Source: an uncultured Corynebacterium sp. (GTDB lineage: Bacteria > Actinomycetota > Actinomycetes > Mycobacteriales > Mycobacteriaceae). Taken from it: a stretch of 64,000 nt of DNA. The notes beneath the pieces were generated by a model. The model had not been told where the DNA came from. It saw only the letters and a list, made by a program, of their open reading frames with translations, and made no database searches. A program made the translations under genes and the position numbers. This document shows positions 1-7,366 of the stretch, in pieces. Where the stretch lies: positions 135,602 through 199,601 of the forward strand of contig CALUCD010000005.1 of assembly GCA_943914465.1 (NCBI GenBank), written 5' to 3'. Numbering within the stretch: the stretch's first letter is position 1; the number at the start of each line of letters is the position of its first letter.

Positions 1-735
1 CTCGTCTGGACTGATCTGTCATGTGGTGACCGGGAGGCCACGGCCGTGCTGGTGGCGATTAACTCGGTGTTCCAAGTCATCATGCTCGGCGTACTCGGCT
101 GGTTCTACCTCCAGGTCCTGCCGGCTTGGCTGGGCCTGGAGACTACCTCGGCCGAATTTTCCTTCTGGTCGATCGTGCTTTCCGTGCTCGTATTCCTTGG
201 CATCCCGCTGGTCACCGGAGTGGCCTCCCGGATCATCGGTGAAAAAAACAAGGGCCGTGCCTGGTACGAAAACACCTACCTGCCGAAGATCTCCCCGCTG
301 GCACTGGTCGGCCTGCTCTATACCATCGTGCTGCTGTTTTCCCTACAGGGCGAGCAGATTACCTCCCAGCCGTGGACCGTGGCCCGCGTGGCTGTGCCGC
401 TGCTGGCCTACTTCGTCGGCATGTTCGCCATCGCACTGATTGCCGCGAAGGCGTCGGGAATGAATTACGCCCAGTCGGCGTCGGTGTCGTTTACGGCAGC
501 GGGCAATAACTTCGAGCTGGCCATCGCCGTGGCCATCGGCACCTTCGGGGCGACCTCCGCACAGGCGCTGGCCGGTACTATCGGACCGTTGATCGAGATC
601 CCGGTGCTTGTCGGCCTGGTCTACACCATGCGGTGGCTGGGACCGAAACTCTTCCCCCAGGATCCGACCCTACCCGTATCCTCGACACCGTCCTCGCAGA
701 CTGCTGTATCCGAGAAGGAGACCTTCACCTCATGA
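1..735 (+). CDS. acr3: Arsenite efflux permease, ACR3 family (5' end outside window)
   Basis: C-terminal part of an ACR3-type arsenite exporter; the reading frame is open from base 1, so the start lies upstream. The visible portion is a polytopic membrane protein with about six hydrophobic segments and the ACR3-typical stretch SFTAAGNNFELAIAVA, followed by a segment ending in GPLIEIPVLVGLVY and a short polar tail. The family exports As(III) (and Sb(III)) using the proton-motive force. The stop overlaps the arsC start (ATGA), so the two are translated together: reduction of arsenate feeds the pump. Family assignment is firm; the N-terminal half, including the usual catalytic cysteine, cannot be seen. 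Confidence 0.93.
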   Translation, partial: LVWTDLSCGDREATAVLVAINSVFQVIMLGVLGWFYLQVLPAWLGLETTSAEFSFWSIVLSVLVFLGIPLVTGVASRIIGEKNKGRAWYENTYLPKISPLALVGLLYTIVLLFSLQGEQITSQPWTVARVAVPLLAYFVGMFAIALIAAKASGMNYAQSASVSFTAAGNNFELAIAVAIGTFGATSAQALAGTIGPLIEIPVLVGLVYTMRWLGPKLFPQDPTLPVSSTPSSQTAVSEKETFTS

Positions 736-1151
736 GCACCCACCCAACAGTTCTGTTCGTCTGCGTCGGCAACGGCGGCAAGTCCCAGATGGCCGCAGCC
801 CTAGCCGCTAAGCACGCTGGTGACCGGATCGAGATCCACTCCGCCGGCACGAGACCCGGCACGAAGCTCAACCCCCAGTCCGTCGAGGTCATCGCCGAGG
901 CCGGTGCCGACATGTCCGCAGGCCACCCTAAGGGTGTAGATCCACAGCTGTTGCGCGAGGTTGACCGCGTGATCATCCTGGGAGGTGATGCCCAGCTGGA
1001 GCTTCCCGACGACGCCCACGGAACGTGCGAACGGTGGGTGACCGACGAGCCGTCCAGGAGGGGGATAGAGGGGATCGAGCGCATGCGTCTGGTCCGTGAC
1101 GACATCGACACGCGTGTACGCCGGCTCGTTGCCGAGCTGCTCGAGAACTGA
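732..1151 (+). CDS. arsC: Arsenate reductase, low-molecular-weight phosphatase type, probably mycothiol-dependent
   Basis: 139-residue LMW-PTP-fold arsenate reductase. The start ATG at 732 overlaps the acr3 stop, and the protein opens with the active-site loop CVGNGGKS (Cys11). That loop is the version known from corynebacterial single-cysteine ArsC1-type enzymes, which reduce As(V) through a mycothiol-arsenate adduct resolved by mycoredoxin. The CX5R loop of classical ArsC is altered (K17-S18 in place of R-S), as in those enzymes. A longer reading with upstream start is possible but would run through acr3. An 18-bp inverted repeat follows the stop. Product is cytosolic and supplies arsenite to the upstream exporter. 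Confidence 0.92.
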   Translation: MSTHPTVLFVCVGNGGKSQMAAALAAKHAGDRIEIHSAGTRPGTKLNPQSVEVIAEAGADMSAGHPKGVDPQLLREVDRVIILGGDAQLELPDDAHGTCERWVTDEPSRRGIEGIERMRLVRDDIDTRVRRLVAELLEN

Positions 1152-1168
1152 CCACCCCACCTCGCACC

Positions 1169-1206
1169 ATCAACGACCCCGCGCGAGTTCGCGCGGGGTC
1201 GTTGAT
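1169..1206. terminator. Strong hairpin terminator between convergent ars operons
   Basis: Two perfectly complementary 18-nt arms (1169-1186 and 1189-1206), GC-rich core. It lies between the arsC stop and the opposing small-protein gene, so it can end transcripts from both sides. No long T-run. Confidence 0.8.
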
Positions 1207-1275
1207 GCCTGAACCGATCATCAGCGTCGTCGGCCTGAAACCGGACATGCTGGTAGATACCAGGAGCGTGGCAGG

Positions 1276-1404
1276 TTAGGACTGAGCCTGCGGATGCTCC
1301 TCCTCCTGGTCACTGGTGGTGTCGGTGTCGTCGTCGGCGACGATCTCGACACTGCAGCAATCGGAGTTCGTATTCTTCTTGTGAAACAGGTCTTTGAAGC
1401 CCAT
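1276..1404 (-). CDS. Small acidic protein with a vicinal cysteine pair (42 aa), third gene of arsR-arsP operon
   Basis: Short ORF, 42 residues, with a very good ribosome site (AAAGGAGA about 6 nt before the ATG). It starts MGFKDLFHKK, has a central NSDCCSVEIV block with a Cys-Cys pair, and ends in an Asp/Glu-rich tail (DDDTDTTSDQEEE). It lies 30 nt downstream of the arsP-like permease on the same strand, so it is probably co-transcribed. Small CC-containing proteins beside such permeases are familiar to me, but I know no assigned function; the thiol pair suggests binding or handing over a trivalent arsenical or another soft metal. Function is inference. Confidence 0.72.
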   Translation of the reverse strand: MGFKDLFHKKNTNSDCCSVEIVADDDTDTTSDQEEEHPQAQS

Positions 1405-1434
1405 GAGGGTCTCCTTTCGTTAGAGGTACGTGGT

Positions 1435-2322
1435 TTAGAGGATGATCGTCATCGCGTAGCCAGCCAGCATGGCCGCCAGCAGAATCGTGATCACGAAGGT
1501 GGCCAACAGTTTCGGCTTGAACACTGCCGCCAACATCGAGATTTCCGGTGGCGAGGCCCCGGACCCGCCGATCATCATCGCGAAGATCGGGCCGATGGCC
1601 ACCCCGGCACCCGATAAAGCCAGGGCGACCGGCAGCATCGTCTCCAGTCGGACATACAGCGGGATACCGATCGCCGCAGCCAGTGGAATCAGCCACCAGA
1701 CGTTTTCACCGGCCATAAATCTCAGGCCGTCTTCGGGCACGACCCCGTAGATGAATGCACCGATGGCCACGCCGATGATCATCGGAAGGAGCATGGGGCG
1801 AAGATCGTCCCATGCCTGACGGATCGCTGCCGGGGTTTCTTGTTTGATTCCACGCCACGGGGTCCCGTCCAGCTGGCGCCCGCCCTTGACCTTGACCTTG
1901 CGCAGCTGGTCTTCCATGCCCAGCGCGGTCCAGACCCAGGGTGCTCCCAGCGACAGCAGCACCATGATCACCGCGTAGCTGATCGCGACCTGCCAGGTAA
2001 GGGTTAGCCAGATCCCGCCGACGATAACCGGGTTGAGCAGCGGCGAAGCGATCAGGTAGGTCACGGTGGTACGAAAGGCCACCCCGGCTTTGAGCATGCT
2101 GACAAACATCGGGATCGTCGAACAGGAACAAAACGGAGTGATCGCCCCCAACGCCAGTCCCTTGACCTGACCGGGAACCGCTCCACCAGCCATCCAGCTC
2201 TGCAACCGCTCCGGGCCGAAGCGCCGGTTGATCAACGCGACCGCATAGGAGATCACCAGAAACAGCAGGAGCAGTTCGACCAGGAGGGTAGCGAACGTGC
2301 CGAGCGCGCTAATCAGTATCAA
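1435..2322 (-). CDS. arsP: Permease of the ArsP/DUF318 family, likely organoarsenical efflux
   Basis: 295-residue integral membrane protein with about eight hydrophobic segments. The family hallmark TPFCSCSTIP is present (Cys65, Cys67), as is a second conserved half around GGSGASPPEISML. DUF318 permeases include ArsP, which exports trivalent methylated or aromatic arsenicals; other members have unknown substrates. The start overlaps the 3' end of arsR by 14 nt, giving a compact operon arsR-arsP-small CC protein on the minus strand. Context next to acr3/arsC supports an arsenic role. Gene symbol given on family and context; the substrate itself is inferred. Confidence 0.85.
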   Translation of the reverse strand: MILISALGTFATLLVELLLLFLVISYAVALINRRFGPERLQSWMAGGAVPGQVKGLALGAITPFCSCSTIPMFVSMLKAGVAFRTTVTYLIASPLLNPVIVGGIWLTLTWQVAISYAVIMVLLSLGAPWVWTALGMEDQLRKVKVKGGRQLDGTPWRGIKQETPAAIRQAWDDLRPMLLPMIIGVAIGAFIYGVVPEDGLRFMAGENVWWLIPLAAAIGIPLYVRLETMLPVALALSGAGVAIGPIFAMMIGGSGASPPEISMLAAVFKPKLLATFVITILLAAMLAGYAMTIIL

Positions 2323-2698
2323 CGACCCCGTTTCTCAGGGAGGTGTCCGTGCAGCAGGCGCGTTGTCCCTCCGGCGTCAACGTTGCCAGGTGCGCCAGCC
2401 AGCGCACCGGATCAGCCAGCTGAGCGCAACACACCGAATTCAGCGTGGCACGACCCGTCGGCTCCGAGTCCACCAGTCCGGCCTTGCGCAGGGCAGCCAG
2501 ATGATGGCTAACCAACGCCTGACTCATCCCGGTGACCTCATGGAGCTGGCGGTTGGTCATCGACTTCTCCGCCAAGGTGAGCAGGATCGTCAACCGGTTT
2601 TCATCCGACAGCGCGGACAGGGTGGGCACGAGTAACTGGGCCCGCTCGGCGGGACTGAGATCCGACGCGGGGATGGATAAGGAAATCTCTGTAAGCAT
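2309..2698 (-). CDS. arsR: ArsR-family metalloregulatory repressor with C-terminal cysteine pairs
   Basis: 129-residue winged-helix repressor: LSDENRLTILLTL leads into the recognition segment MSQALVSHHLAALRKAGLV. The classical ELCVCDL metal site in the DNA-binding helix is absent (TNRQLHEVTGMS here). Instead there are two vicinal cysteine pairs, Cys90-Cys91 just after the wing and Cys115-Cys116 near the C-terminus. C-terminal Cys pairs are known in ArsR proteins that respond to trivalent methylarsenite, and those repressors often control arsP, the next gene here. ATG at 2698 is the only Met near the N-terminus. It probably represses its own operon through the inverted repeats at 2711-2734. 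Confidence 0.9.
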   Translation of the reverse strand: MLTEISLSIPASDLSPAERAQLLVPTLSALSDENRLTILLTLAEKSMTNRQLHEVTGMSQALVSHHLAALRKAGLVDSEPTGRATLNSVCCAQLADPVRWLAHLATLTPEGQRACCTDTSLRNGVVDTD

Positions 2699-2710
2699 AC
2701 TCCAACATTA

Positions 2711-2734
2711 ACAAGCGACTACTTGTATTTCAAG
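2711..2734. promoter_or_regulatory. Candidate ArsR operator upstream of arsR
   Basis: Overlapping inverted repeats ACAAG-N6-CTTGT (2711-2726) and CTTG-N5-CAAG (2722-2734), 13-36 nt upstream of the arsR start. Size and symmetry fit ArsR-type operators; binding is inferred. Confidence 0.45.
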
Positions 2735-2852
2735 CGATGGTTTAAACGTCGGAAAAGGGGACCCTTCCCGCCTTTCCCGAGTGCCTCACTTCTAAGGAAG
2801 CGAGACACCATTAACGACAATAGATTGAAAATACATAGCCCCAGGAGGAGCA

Positions 2853-3473
2853 TGTCTCACAAGTCACACGCAACGGCAACAACGCAACATCGCCAAAGCC
2901 ATCACCCAGGCACAATTCCGATACCCGGACGCCAGCCTGGCCGAAGTCACCCAGGCTGAACAACGCGGTATCAACATGCGCCAACTAAAACGAATCGCGG
3001 CGACCAACTGGCGGGAACACCCAACCAACATCCACATCCTCGCACCGACCGGAACAGGAAAAACACACATAGCCTGCGCCATCGGCGTCGCCGCATGTCA
3101 CGCCGGATACTCCATGGCCTACTACCGGCTGGACCAACTCGTAGACATATTGGCGGTCTTCTTACCGACTGACCAAAACTACCTCGAAAAGATGCGCAGA
3201 CTAATCAATGTCGATGTCCTCATCATCGACGACTTGATGACCATAAGCATCAACCAGCGCGGGCAAGAAGACCTCAGCAAGATCATATTCAACCGCGACG
3301 GTCGGCTCCCAACACTGATCTCCTCCCAATCGGCTACCGCCTACTGGATCGAAGAGCTCCCCGACAAAGTCGGAGCCGATTCACTCGTTAGCCGCCTCAA
3401 CAACGGGCATCGAATCCGCACGCGAGACTTCGACATGCGCAAGGCCACCACCCCAGTAGAAGCAGACGACTAA
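2853..3473 (+). pseudogene. IstB-like ATPase of an IS21-family element, 5'-truncated
   Basis: The frame encodes the C-terminal two thirds of an IstB/DnaC-like helper ATPase: Walker A (APTGTGKTH), Walker B-like VDVLIIDDL, and the distal PTLISSQSATAYWIEELPD and HRIRTRDFDM blocks. Homologous protein sequence is readable back to about 2853, where an in-frame start is missing. The ATG at 2852 lies in another frame that closes at 2959, and the next in-frame ATG (2976) lies inside the family domain. No IstA gene is adjacent, and IstA debris sits 22 kb away at 25.3-25.6 kb. Treated as a dead remnant left by deletion of the left part of an IS21 element. Confidence 0.8.
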
Positions 3474-3583
3474 GACAAACGAGCCGAGTCGAGGAAAACT
3501 CCCAAAGCCTGACCCCGTACCAACTACCCGAAACACGGCAGTACCGTCTCACCGAGACACCGGCACCAAAAACCTGCGTCTGA

Positions 3584-3697
3584 CAGGAGGGTGCGAATCC
3601 AGCGCGTGGTCACCCCGAAGTGGGCGGCTGCTTCGGTCTGGGTCATGCCGGTGATGAGCATGGTCTCGATGATGATTTTCGGCGCTGGTTTCTCCAT
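3584..3697 (-). pseudogene. N-terminal 38 codons of an IS481-like transposase
   Basis: Reading from ATG at 3697 gives MEKPAPKII...TQTEAAAHFGVTTRWIRTLL, the N-terminal helix-turn-helix typical of IS481/IS3-group transposases. Homology stops at about 3584, after which the frame runs into unrelated residues and a stop. The catalytic DDE domain is absent. Confidence 0.6.
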
Positions 3698-3881
3698 TGA
3701 TTCAGCATGGAGGAACAATGACTCGAGACATCGATTTCCGCCCCCGTGGGGCATTCCGCCCACCCCGGTTACCGGCAGGAACGATCTAATGAGACATACT
3801 GACTGCAACAACCGGAACGATCTCATCAGACATCCGGAACGATGTCGTCGAACCAGACACCCCCCGGGCACCATGTGAAGT

Positions 3882-3912
3882 CTCGAGACATCGTTTCCAA
3901 CGGTGTCTCGAG
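3882..3912. repeat. Inverted repeat, probable IS terminus
   Basis: CTCGAGACA (3882-3890) and TGTCTCGAG (3904-3912) form perfect 9-nt arms with a 13-nt spacer. A second copy of the left arm motif occurs at 3722-3730, supporting an IS-end origin over a terminator. Confidence 0.5.
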
Positions 3913-4005
3913 TTTTTGTTGCGTCAGGTGCACCGGAGCAGAGTTGTTGAAGTGCGGAGATGAAGGTTTAGACTTTTTGCATAAACGGTTGAAAGAGGTG
4001 CGACG

Positions 4006-4674
4006 GTGTCTGACAGTTGTATTCCGCAGCCCACGACCGAGCTGCTCGACGCGGCAGCGCGCATGAGCATGAAACAACGCGAAGTGGTGGGGGCGCTGAG
4101 AAAGTTTCCGGAGGGCGCGCCCGTCGATGAGCTCGGTAACGCACTCGGCATGCATGTCAACACCATTCGTGGTCACCTCGATGAGTTGATTCAAGACGGT
4201 ATTGTCTTCTCCACTCCAGTTGTCACAAGTGGGCGTGGGCGACCGCGCCACCTCTATTTCGTCCGATCTCCGCGCCAGGACAGTGTTGCTGCCCAGTACA
4301 TTTCTCTCGTGGAGGTGTTAGCTGAGTCGCTGTCGGATTGTGATGTCAAGGCCGCCCGGGAACTAGGACGCGCCTGGGCACGCCATGCTGTAGTGGGGTT
4401 GGCTCCGGAACGTGCGGTTGGAGAACTGGTCTCCAGACTGCGCGAGATCGGGTTCGATGCCAGGCTTCGCGACGGCGGCAACGAAGTTGGCCTCCACGCT
4501 TGCCCATTCATCACTGCTGACGGGCAGCGCCCCGCGCCGGCGATTTGTGCGATGCACGAAGGTTATCTGCAGGAAGCGTGTCGGCCTGACACGGTCAGCC
4601 TGCTCCCCTTCGACAGGCCGGGGCAGTGCGGAGTGCGTTTCGGCACAAGCCCCGGTGATGATCCCAGTGTTTAG
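4006..4674 (+). CDS. HTH transcriptional regulator with four-cysteine C-terminal domain
   Basis: 222 residues. A winged-helix domain (about 24-85, with NALGMHVNTIRGHLDELIQDGIV) is followed by a C-terminal domain containing Cys166, Cys181, Cys192 and Cys208 in the contexts HACPFI, ICAMHEG, EACRP and GQCGV. This resembles the SufR-like group of DeoR/ArsR-type regulators whose cysteines hold an iron-sulfur cluster. GTG start at 4006 has an AGAGG motif upstream. The gene faces flavohemoglobin hmp and the two stop codons overlap by 4 nt. An Fe-S sensor of NO or redox stress acting on hmp is a reasonable inference. The exact family name and the target are not shown by the sequence. Confidence 0.8.
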   Translation: MSDSCIPQPTTELLDAAARMSMKQREVVGALRKFPEGAPVDELGNALGMHVNTIRGHLDELIQDGIVFSTPVVTSGRGRPRHLYFVRSPRQDSVAAQYISLVEVLAESLSDCDVKAARELGRAWARHAVVGLAPERAVGELVSRLREIGFDARLRDGGNEVGLHACPFITADGQRPAPAICAMHEGYLQEACRPDTVSLLPFDRPGQCGVRFGTSPGDDPSV

Positions 4675-5843
4675 CCCACGAGCCAATCATTCGGGCTAAA
4701 CAGCTCGAAGTAGACACCCTTGGGAGACTTGTCCGACGGGAGGGCTTCGATGTCGGCACGTAGAGCCTGCAAAAATGCCACACCGCCGCAGAGATACACA
4801 TCAGCGCCTGCAAGGTCATAGTCTGCGATGTTTATCCGTTGACCAGCATCTCTGAAGAAGACGTCCATCGTCGCGTCCGCAATTGCGGCTGTGAGATTGC
4901 GTGATTCTTCGCGCTGCGCCCAGGATTCTTCATTCGTGTCTGCGTGAATGTAGGTCACCTTGCGGTTGCGTTCCTCCGCGGCGAGGTGGCTGAGCATACC
5001 CACCATTGGCGTGGAACCGATCCCGGATGAGACCAGAACGACCGGGTTGTCTCCCTCATGGAGCACAAGGTTGCCAGCGGCGAGCGTGGCGTCCACACTG
5101 TCTCCGATTGCAATGTGGTCGCGCAGGAAGGTGGAAACCTCGCCGTCGGTGAGAACGGCAATCCGGTAATAGGTGGCGTCACCGGCGATGATGGAATATT
5201 GGCGGAGCTGTCGGGCACCGTCAGGAAGTGTAATACCGACGGAAGTGTACTGGCCGGGCCGTGGCTTGGAGAAGTCCCCGGTGAGAGTGTAGGCAGTTAC
5301 GTGCTCGTTGAGTTTTTTCTTCTCGGTGACGGTCGCGGTGCGAAAAACATCACCGGGGGTGACGTTATCGGATGCGTAAAGCTTTTCCTCGTGCTCAATC
5401 AGCACTTCCGCCATGAGCCAGTAGACCTGATCCCATGCTTCGGCTACCTCAGGGGTAACGGCATCCCCCAGCACGTCGACGATGCCGGCCATCAGGTTGT
5501 CGTGAACGATCTGATACTGGTCGGGGCTGATGCCGAGCGATACATGCTTATGGGCAATGCGGTCGAGCATCATCTTCGGGTCGGGCGCGGTTGGATCGAC
5601 CAACTGCGCGGCGAAGGTGGCTACGGAGGCCGCGAGCGCTTTCTGCTGAGCACCCTGTTTTTGGTTACCGCGGTTGAACAGGTCGGAGAGCAACTCCGGA
5701 TGTGCGGCGAACATCTTGGAGTAGAAGACGCGGGCAATGGTCTCGATGTTTTCTCCGACCAGCGGCAGCGTTGCTCTGATGATTTCGGTGTGTTCTGGAC
5801 TCAAGTGGGCTGATTTGGTGTTGGGTAGATCGGTGACGAACAC
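4671..5843 (-). CDS. hmp: Flavohemoglobin (nitric oxide dioxygenase)
   Basis: 390 residues from the GTG at 5843, chosen because AAAGGA lies 7 nt upstream; a TTG at 5867 would add eight residues with no ribosome site. Domains in order: globin (about 10-140, proximal His about 100 in AHKHVSLGI), FAD-binding barrel (RQYSI about 210) and NAD domain (SSGIGSTPMVGML about 270; C-terminal FELFSPNDW). The family converts NO plus O2 to nitrate with NAD(P)H in the cytosol. Upstream AT-rich DNA (AAATATTT, repeated TAAAC) may hold the promoter. It converges on the Cys-rich regulator gene, overlapping it by 4 nt. Confidence 0.94.
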   Translation of the reverse strand: MFVTDLPNTKSAHLSPEHTEIIRATLPLVGENIETIARVFYSKMFAAHPELLSDLFNRGNQKQGAQQKALAASVATFAAQLVDPTAPDPKMMLDRIAHKHVSLGISPDQYQIVHDNLMAGIVDVLGDAVTPEVAEAWDQVYWLMAEVLIEHEEKLYASDNVTPGDVFRTATVTEKKKLNEHVTAYTLTGDFSKPRPGQYTSVGITLPDGARQLRQYSIIAGDATYYRIAVLTDGEVSTFLRDHIAIGDSVDATLAAGNLVLHEGDNPVVLVSSGIGSTPMVGMLSHLAAEERNRKVTYIHADTNEESWAQREESRNLTAAIADATMDVFFRDAGQRINIADYDLAGADVYLCGGVAFLQALRADIEALPSDKSPKGVYFELFSPNDWLVG

Positions 5844-6080
5844 GTTGTGGTCCTTTCGGGGCGACAAAATATTTAAAACCGAGTTTACCCGTGTTTAATG
5901 CAGAGGTTGAAGTCGATCGTAAACAATGCGTTCGGATTGCATGGGTCGCAGGGACGACAAGAAAGCCGCCAAGCGGTGGGAAGCGAATAATCCGATGGGC
6001 GTGCGGTGCGTTGGCAGGCCAGAGGTGGAAAACCTCTTGTTTCTATCGAGGTAGTTGGCGGTAAATCCCAGTTCAATCTA

Positions 6081-6479
6081 ATGCGATTGCCGCATACTTA
6101 CCTTCCAACCCTCACCTTCGCACGGTTAGATTGGATCCCAGATGACCCCCGCCACTCAAAACTCAAATGGACCCTCGGCTTTACCCTTGTCGTTGCATCA
6201 TCGCTCGGAGGTGTATCGCCTGCGCAGGCTGCTCCGGTTAATCTCGCCGCAGTCTCTCAGCTGCAGACGGTTCCAACTGCCACCACCGTTTCGCTTTCGA
6301 GCTCTGATCTTCTCCGTCCGAATTTCCAGAACGGTGTCCTGAACAACGGAATAGACCCCTACTCGCGCAGCACAGAAGAGCAGATAAGGCGAGCTAAGGA
6401 ACAGATCCCGAATGCGCTGTTCAAGAAAGATAAAAATGGCAAACGCACCGATATGGTCAACCTCACCAAGTTTGACTGA
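6081..6479 (+). CDS. Small secreted protein of unknown function
   Basis: 132 residues from ATG 6081 (GTG 6006 is an alternative; neither has a clear ribosome site). An unusually long N-terminal extension precedes a convincing signal segment, KWTLGFTLVVASSLGGV, with a likely cleavage after PAQAA. The mature part is about 80 residues, polar, with a basic C-terminal stretch (RRAKEQIPNALFKKDKNGKR). The last 44 nt overlap the next gene in another frame. I do not recognise a family. Context with two paralogous cytosolic proteins suggests a secreted factor plus partners, but this is inference. Confidence 0.5.
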   Translation: MRLPHTYLPTLTFARLDWIPDDPRHSKLKWTLGFTLVVASSLGGVSPAQAAPVNLAAVSQLQTVPTATTVSLSSSDLLRPNFQNGVLNNGIDPYSRSTEEQIRRAKEQIPNALFKKDKNGKRTDMVNLTKFD

Positions 6480-6984
6480 GGATCAGTGGAGCAAAATTCG
6501 GCGCTTAATGGATCTTCCCGATTACCACTACCTTGACTATGTACCGCATCAGCCTGTGGCTGAATCGTTTCTTGCGCTCGAATACTACCTGGAACGCAAC
6601 TACTTCCCACGCGCCCTGGATCGCTACTCATTTGTCTGTCTGATCGTGCTGTTCACGTGGGCTGACTACGTTGACATCGTGCCGGGCCGTACTGACGGAG
6701 ACTATGAGTATCCGCCGGTCGTTATTGAGAGCCTTGAAGACGGGATCGGGCCAGAGGAGGTGGACCAGCTCATGCGATCAACCCTGTCAAGCGAACTTTA
6801 TAGTGTCAGCTATATTTTTCTCGAGCAGCGGGATTTGCTCATCGTGTTGAGAGAGGACTTTAGTGTTGTGTTCCACGGTTTGAGCGCTGAAGACGCGAAG
6901 CTCATTGACTCCCTCGCGTCTGTCAACGGTCTGTTCCTCAAGCACCGAAGCCAGGATGGACCTGCAACCCTGGTCCAAGCGTAG
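6436..6984 (+). CDS. Unknown protein, copy 1 of a tandem paralogue pair
   Basis: 182 residues from ATG 6436 (MANAPIWSTS). There is no signal peptide; a hydrophobic patch RYSFVCLIVLFTWADY sits near residues 70-85. Recognisable blocks shared with copy 2 are LDYVPHQPVAESFLALEYY, YFPRALDRY, TWADYV and the C-terminal NGLFLKHR. The middle part is acidic (GRTDGDYEYPP, LEDGIGPEEVDQ). No family recognised. The start lies inside the end of the secreted-protein gene, and the stop is 7 nt before copy 2, so the three are probably one transcript. Confidence 0.6.
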   Translation: MANAPIWSTSPSLTEDQWSKIRRLMDLPDYHYLDYVPHQPVAESFLALEYYLERNYFPRALDRYSFVCLIVLFTWADYVDIVPGRTDGDYEYPPVVIESLEDGIGPEEVDQLMRSTLSSELYSVSYIFLEQRDLLIVLREDFSVVFHGLSAEDAKLIDSLASVNGLFLKHRSQDGPATLVQA

Positions 6985-6991
6985 CTATACA

Positions 6992-7255
6992 ATGCCAACT
7001 CCTAGTTTGTCCGAGCAGCAGTGGGAGAAGATTCTCCGGCTGGTGAATTCGCCGTCGTATTATGTGGTCGATTATGTGCCGCATGTGCCTGCAGCAGAGT
7101 CGTTGCTTTCGCTTGATTACTACGTGGAGCGTGAGTATCTCCCGCGTGCGTTGGATCGATATGCGTTAATCTGCTTGGTTGCGTTGTACACCTGGGCGGA
7201 TTATGTCGCTGGCGACAGCAAACGGGTTGTTTCTAAAGTACAGGAACGAAGATGA
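6992..7255 (+). pseudogene. Copy 2 of the tandem paralogue, internally deleted and frameshifted
   Basis: ATG 6992 starts MPTPSLSEQQWEKILRL, colinear with copy 1 through PRALDRY and YTWADYV. After residue about 72 the copy-1 middle region (roughly 90 codons) is missing. Shortly after, in another frame, the copy-1-like C-terminus reappears (NGLFLKYRNEDEED, from about 7211 to a stop at 7311). The current frame instead ends in an unrelated RVVSKVQERR. An internal deletion that broke the frame is the simplest reading; the 87-residue product might still be made. Confidence 0.6.
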
Positions 7256-7366
7256 AGAGGACACGCCCGCAGATAGTGCAGATAGCACGGGTAACTCCGG
7301 GGAAGACGGATAAGACTGGGCACCCAGATTCGCTGTACGGGGGCATGCTCGATACAGTCAGTTGCC

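Larger units (their letters stand above)
3530..3912. mobile_element. Deleted IS481-like element ends
   Basis: No intact gene lies between the IstB remnant (ends 3473) and the regulator at 4006. The stretch holds a transposase N-terminus (3584-3697), two copies of ctcgagacatcg followed by tttcc (3722-3739 with one extra base, 3882-3898), the inverted pair 3882-3890/3904-3912, and three imperfect copies of ggaacgatct with a following agacat (about 3778-3865). These are what remains of one or more IS481-type insertions; exact boundaries are uncertain. Confidence 0.5.

Noticed and set aside
2723..2959. 78-codon ORF before the IstB remnant
   Set aside because: Low-complexity protein that runs out of frame through the IstB-homologous DNA; the ATG at 2852 has a ribosome site but closes at 2959.
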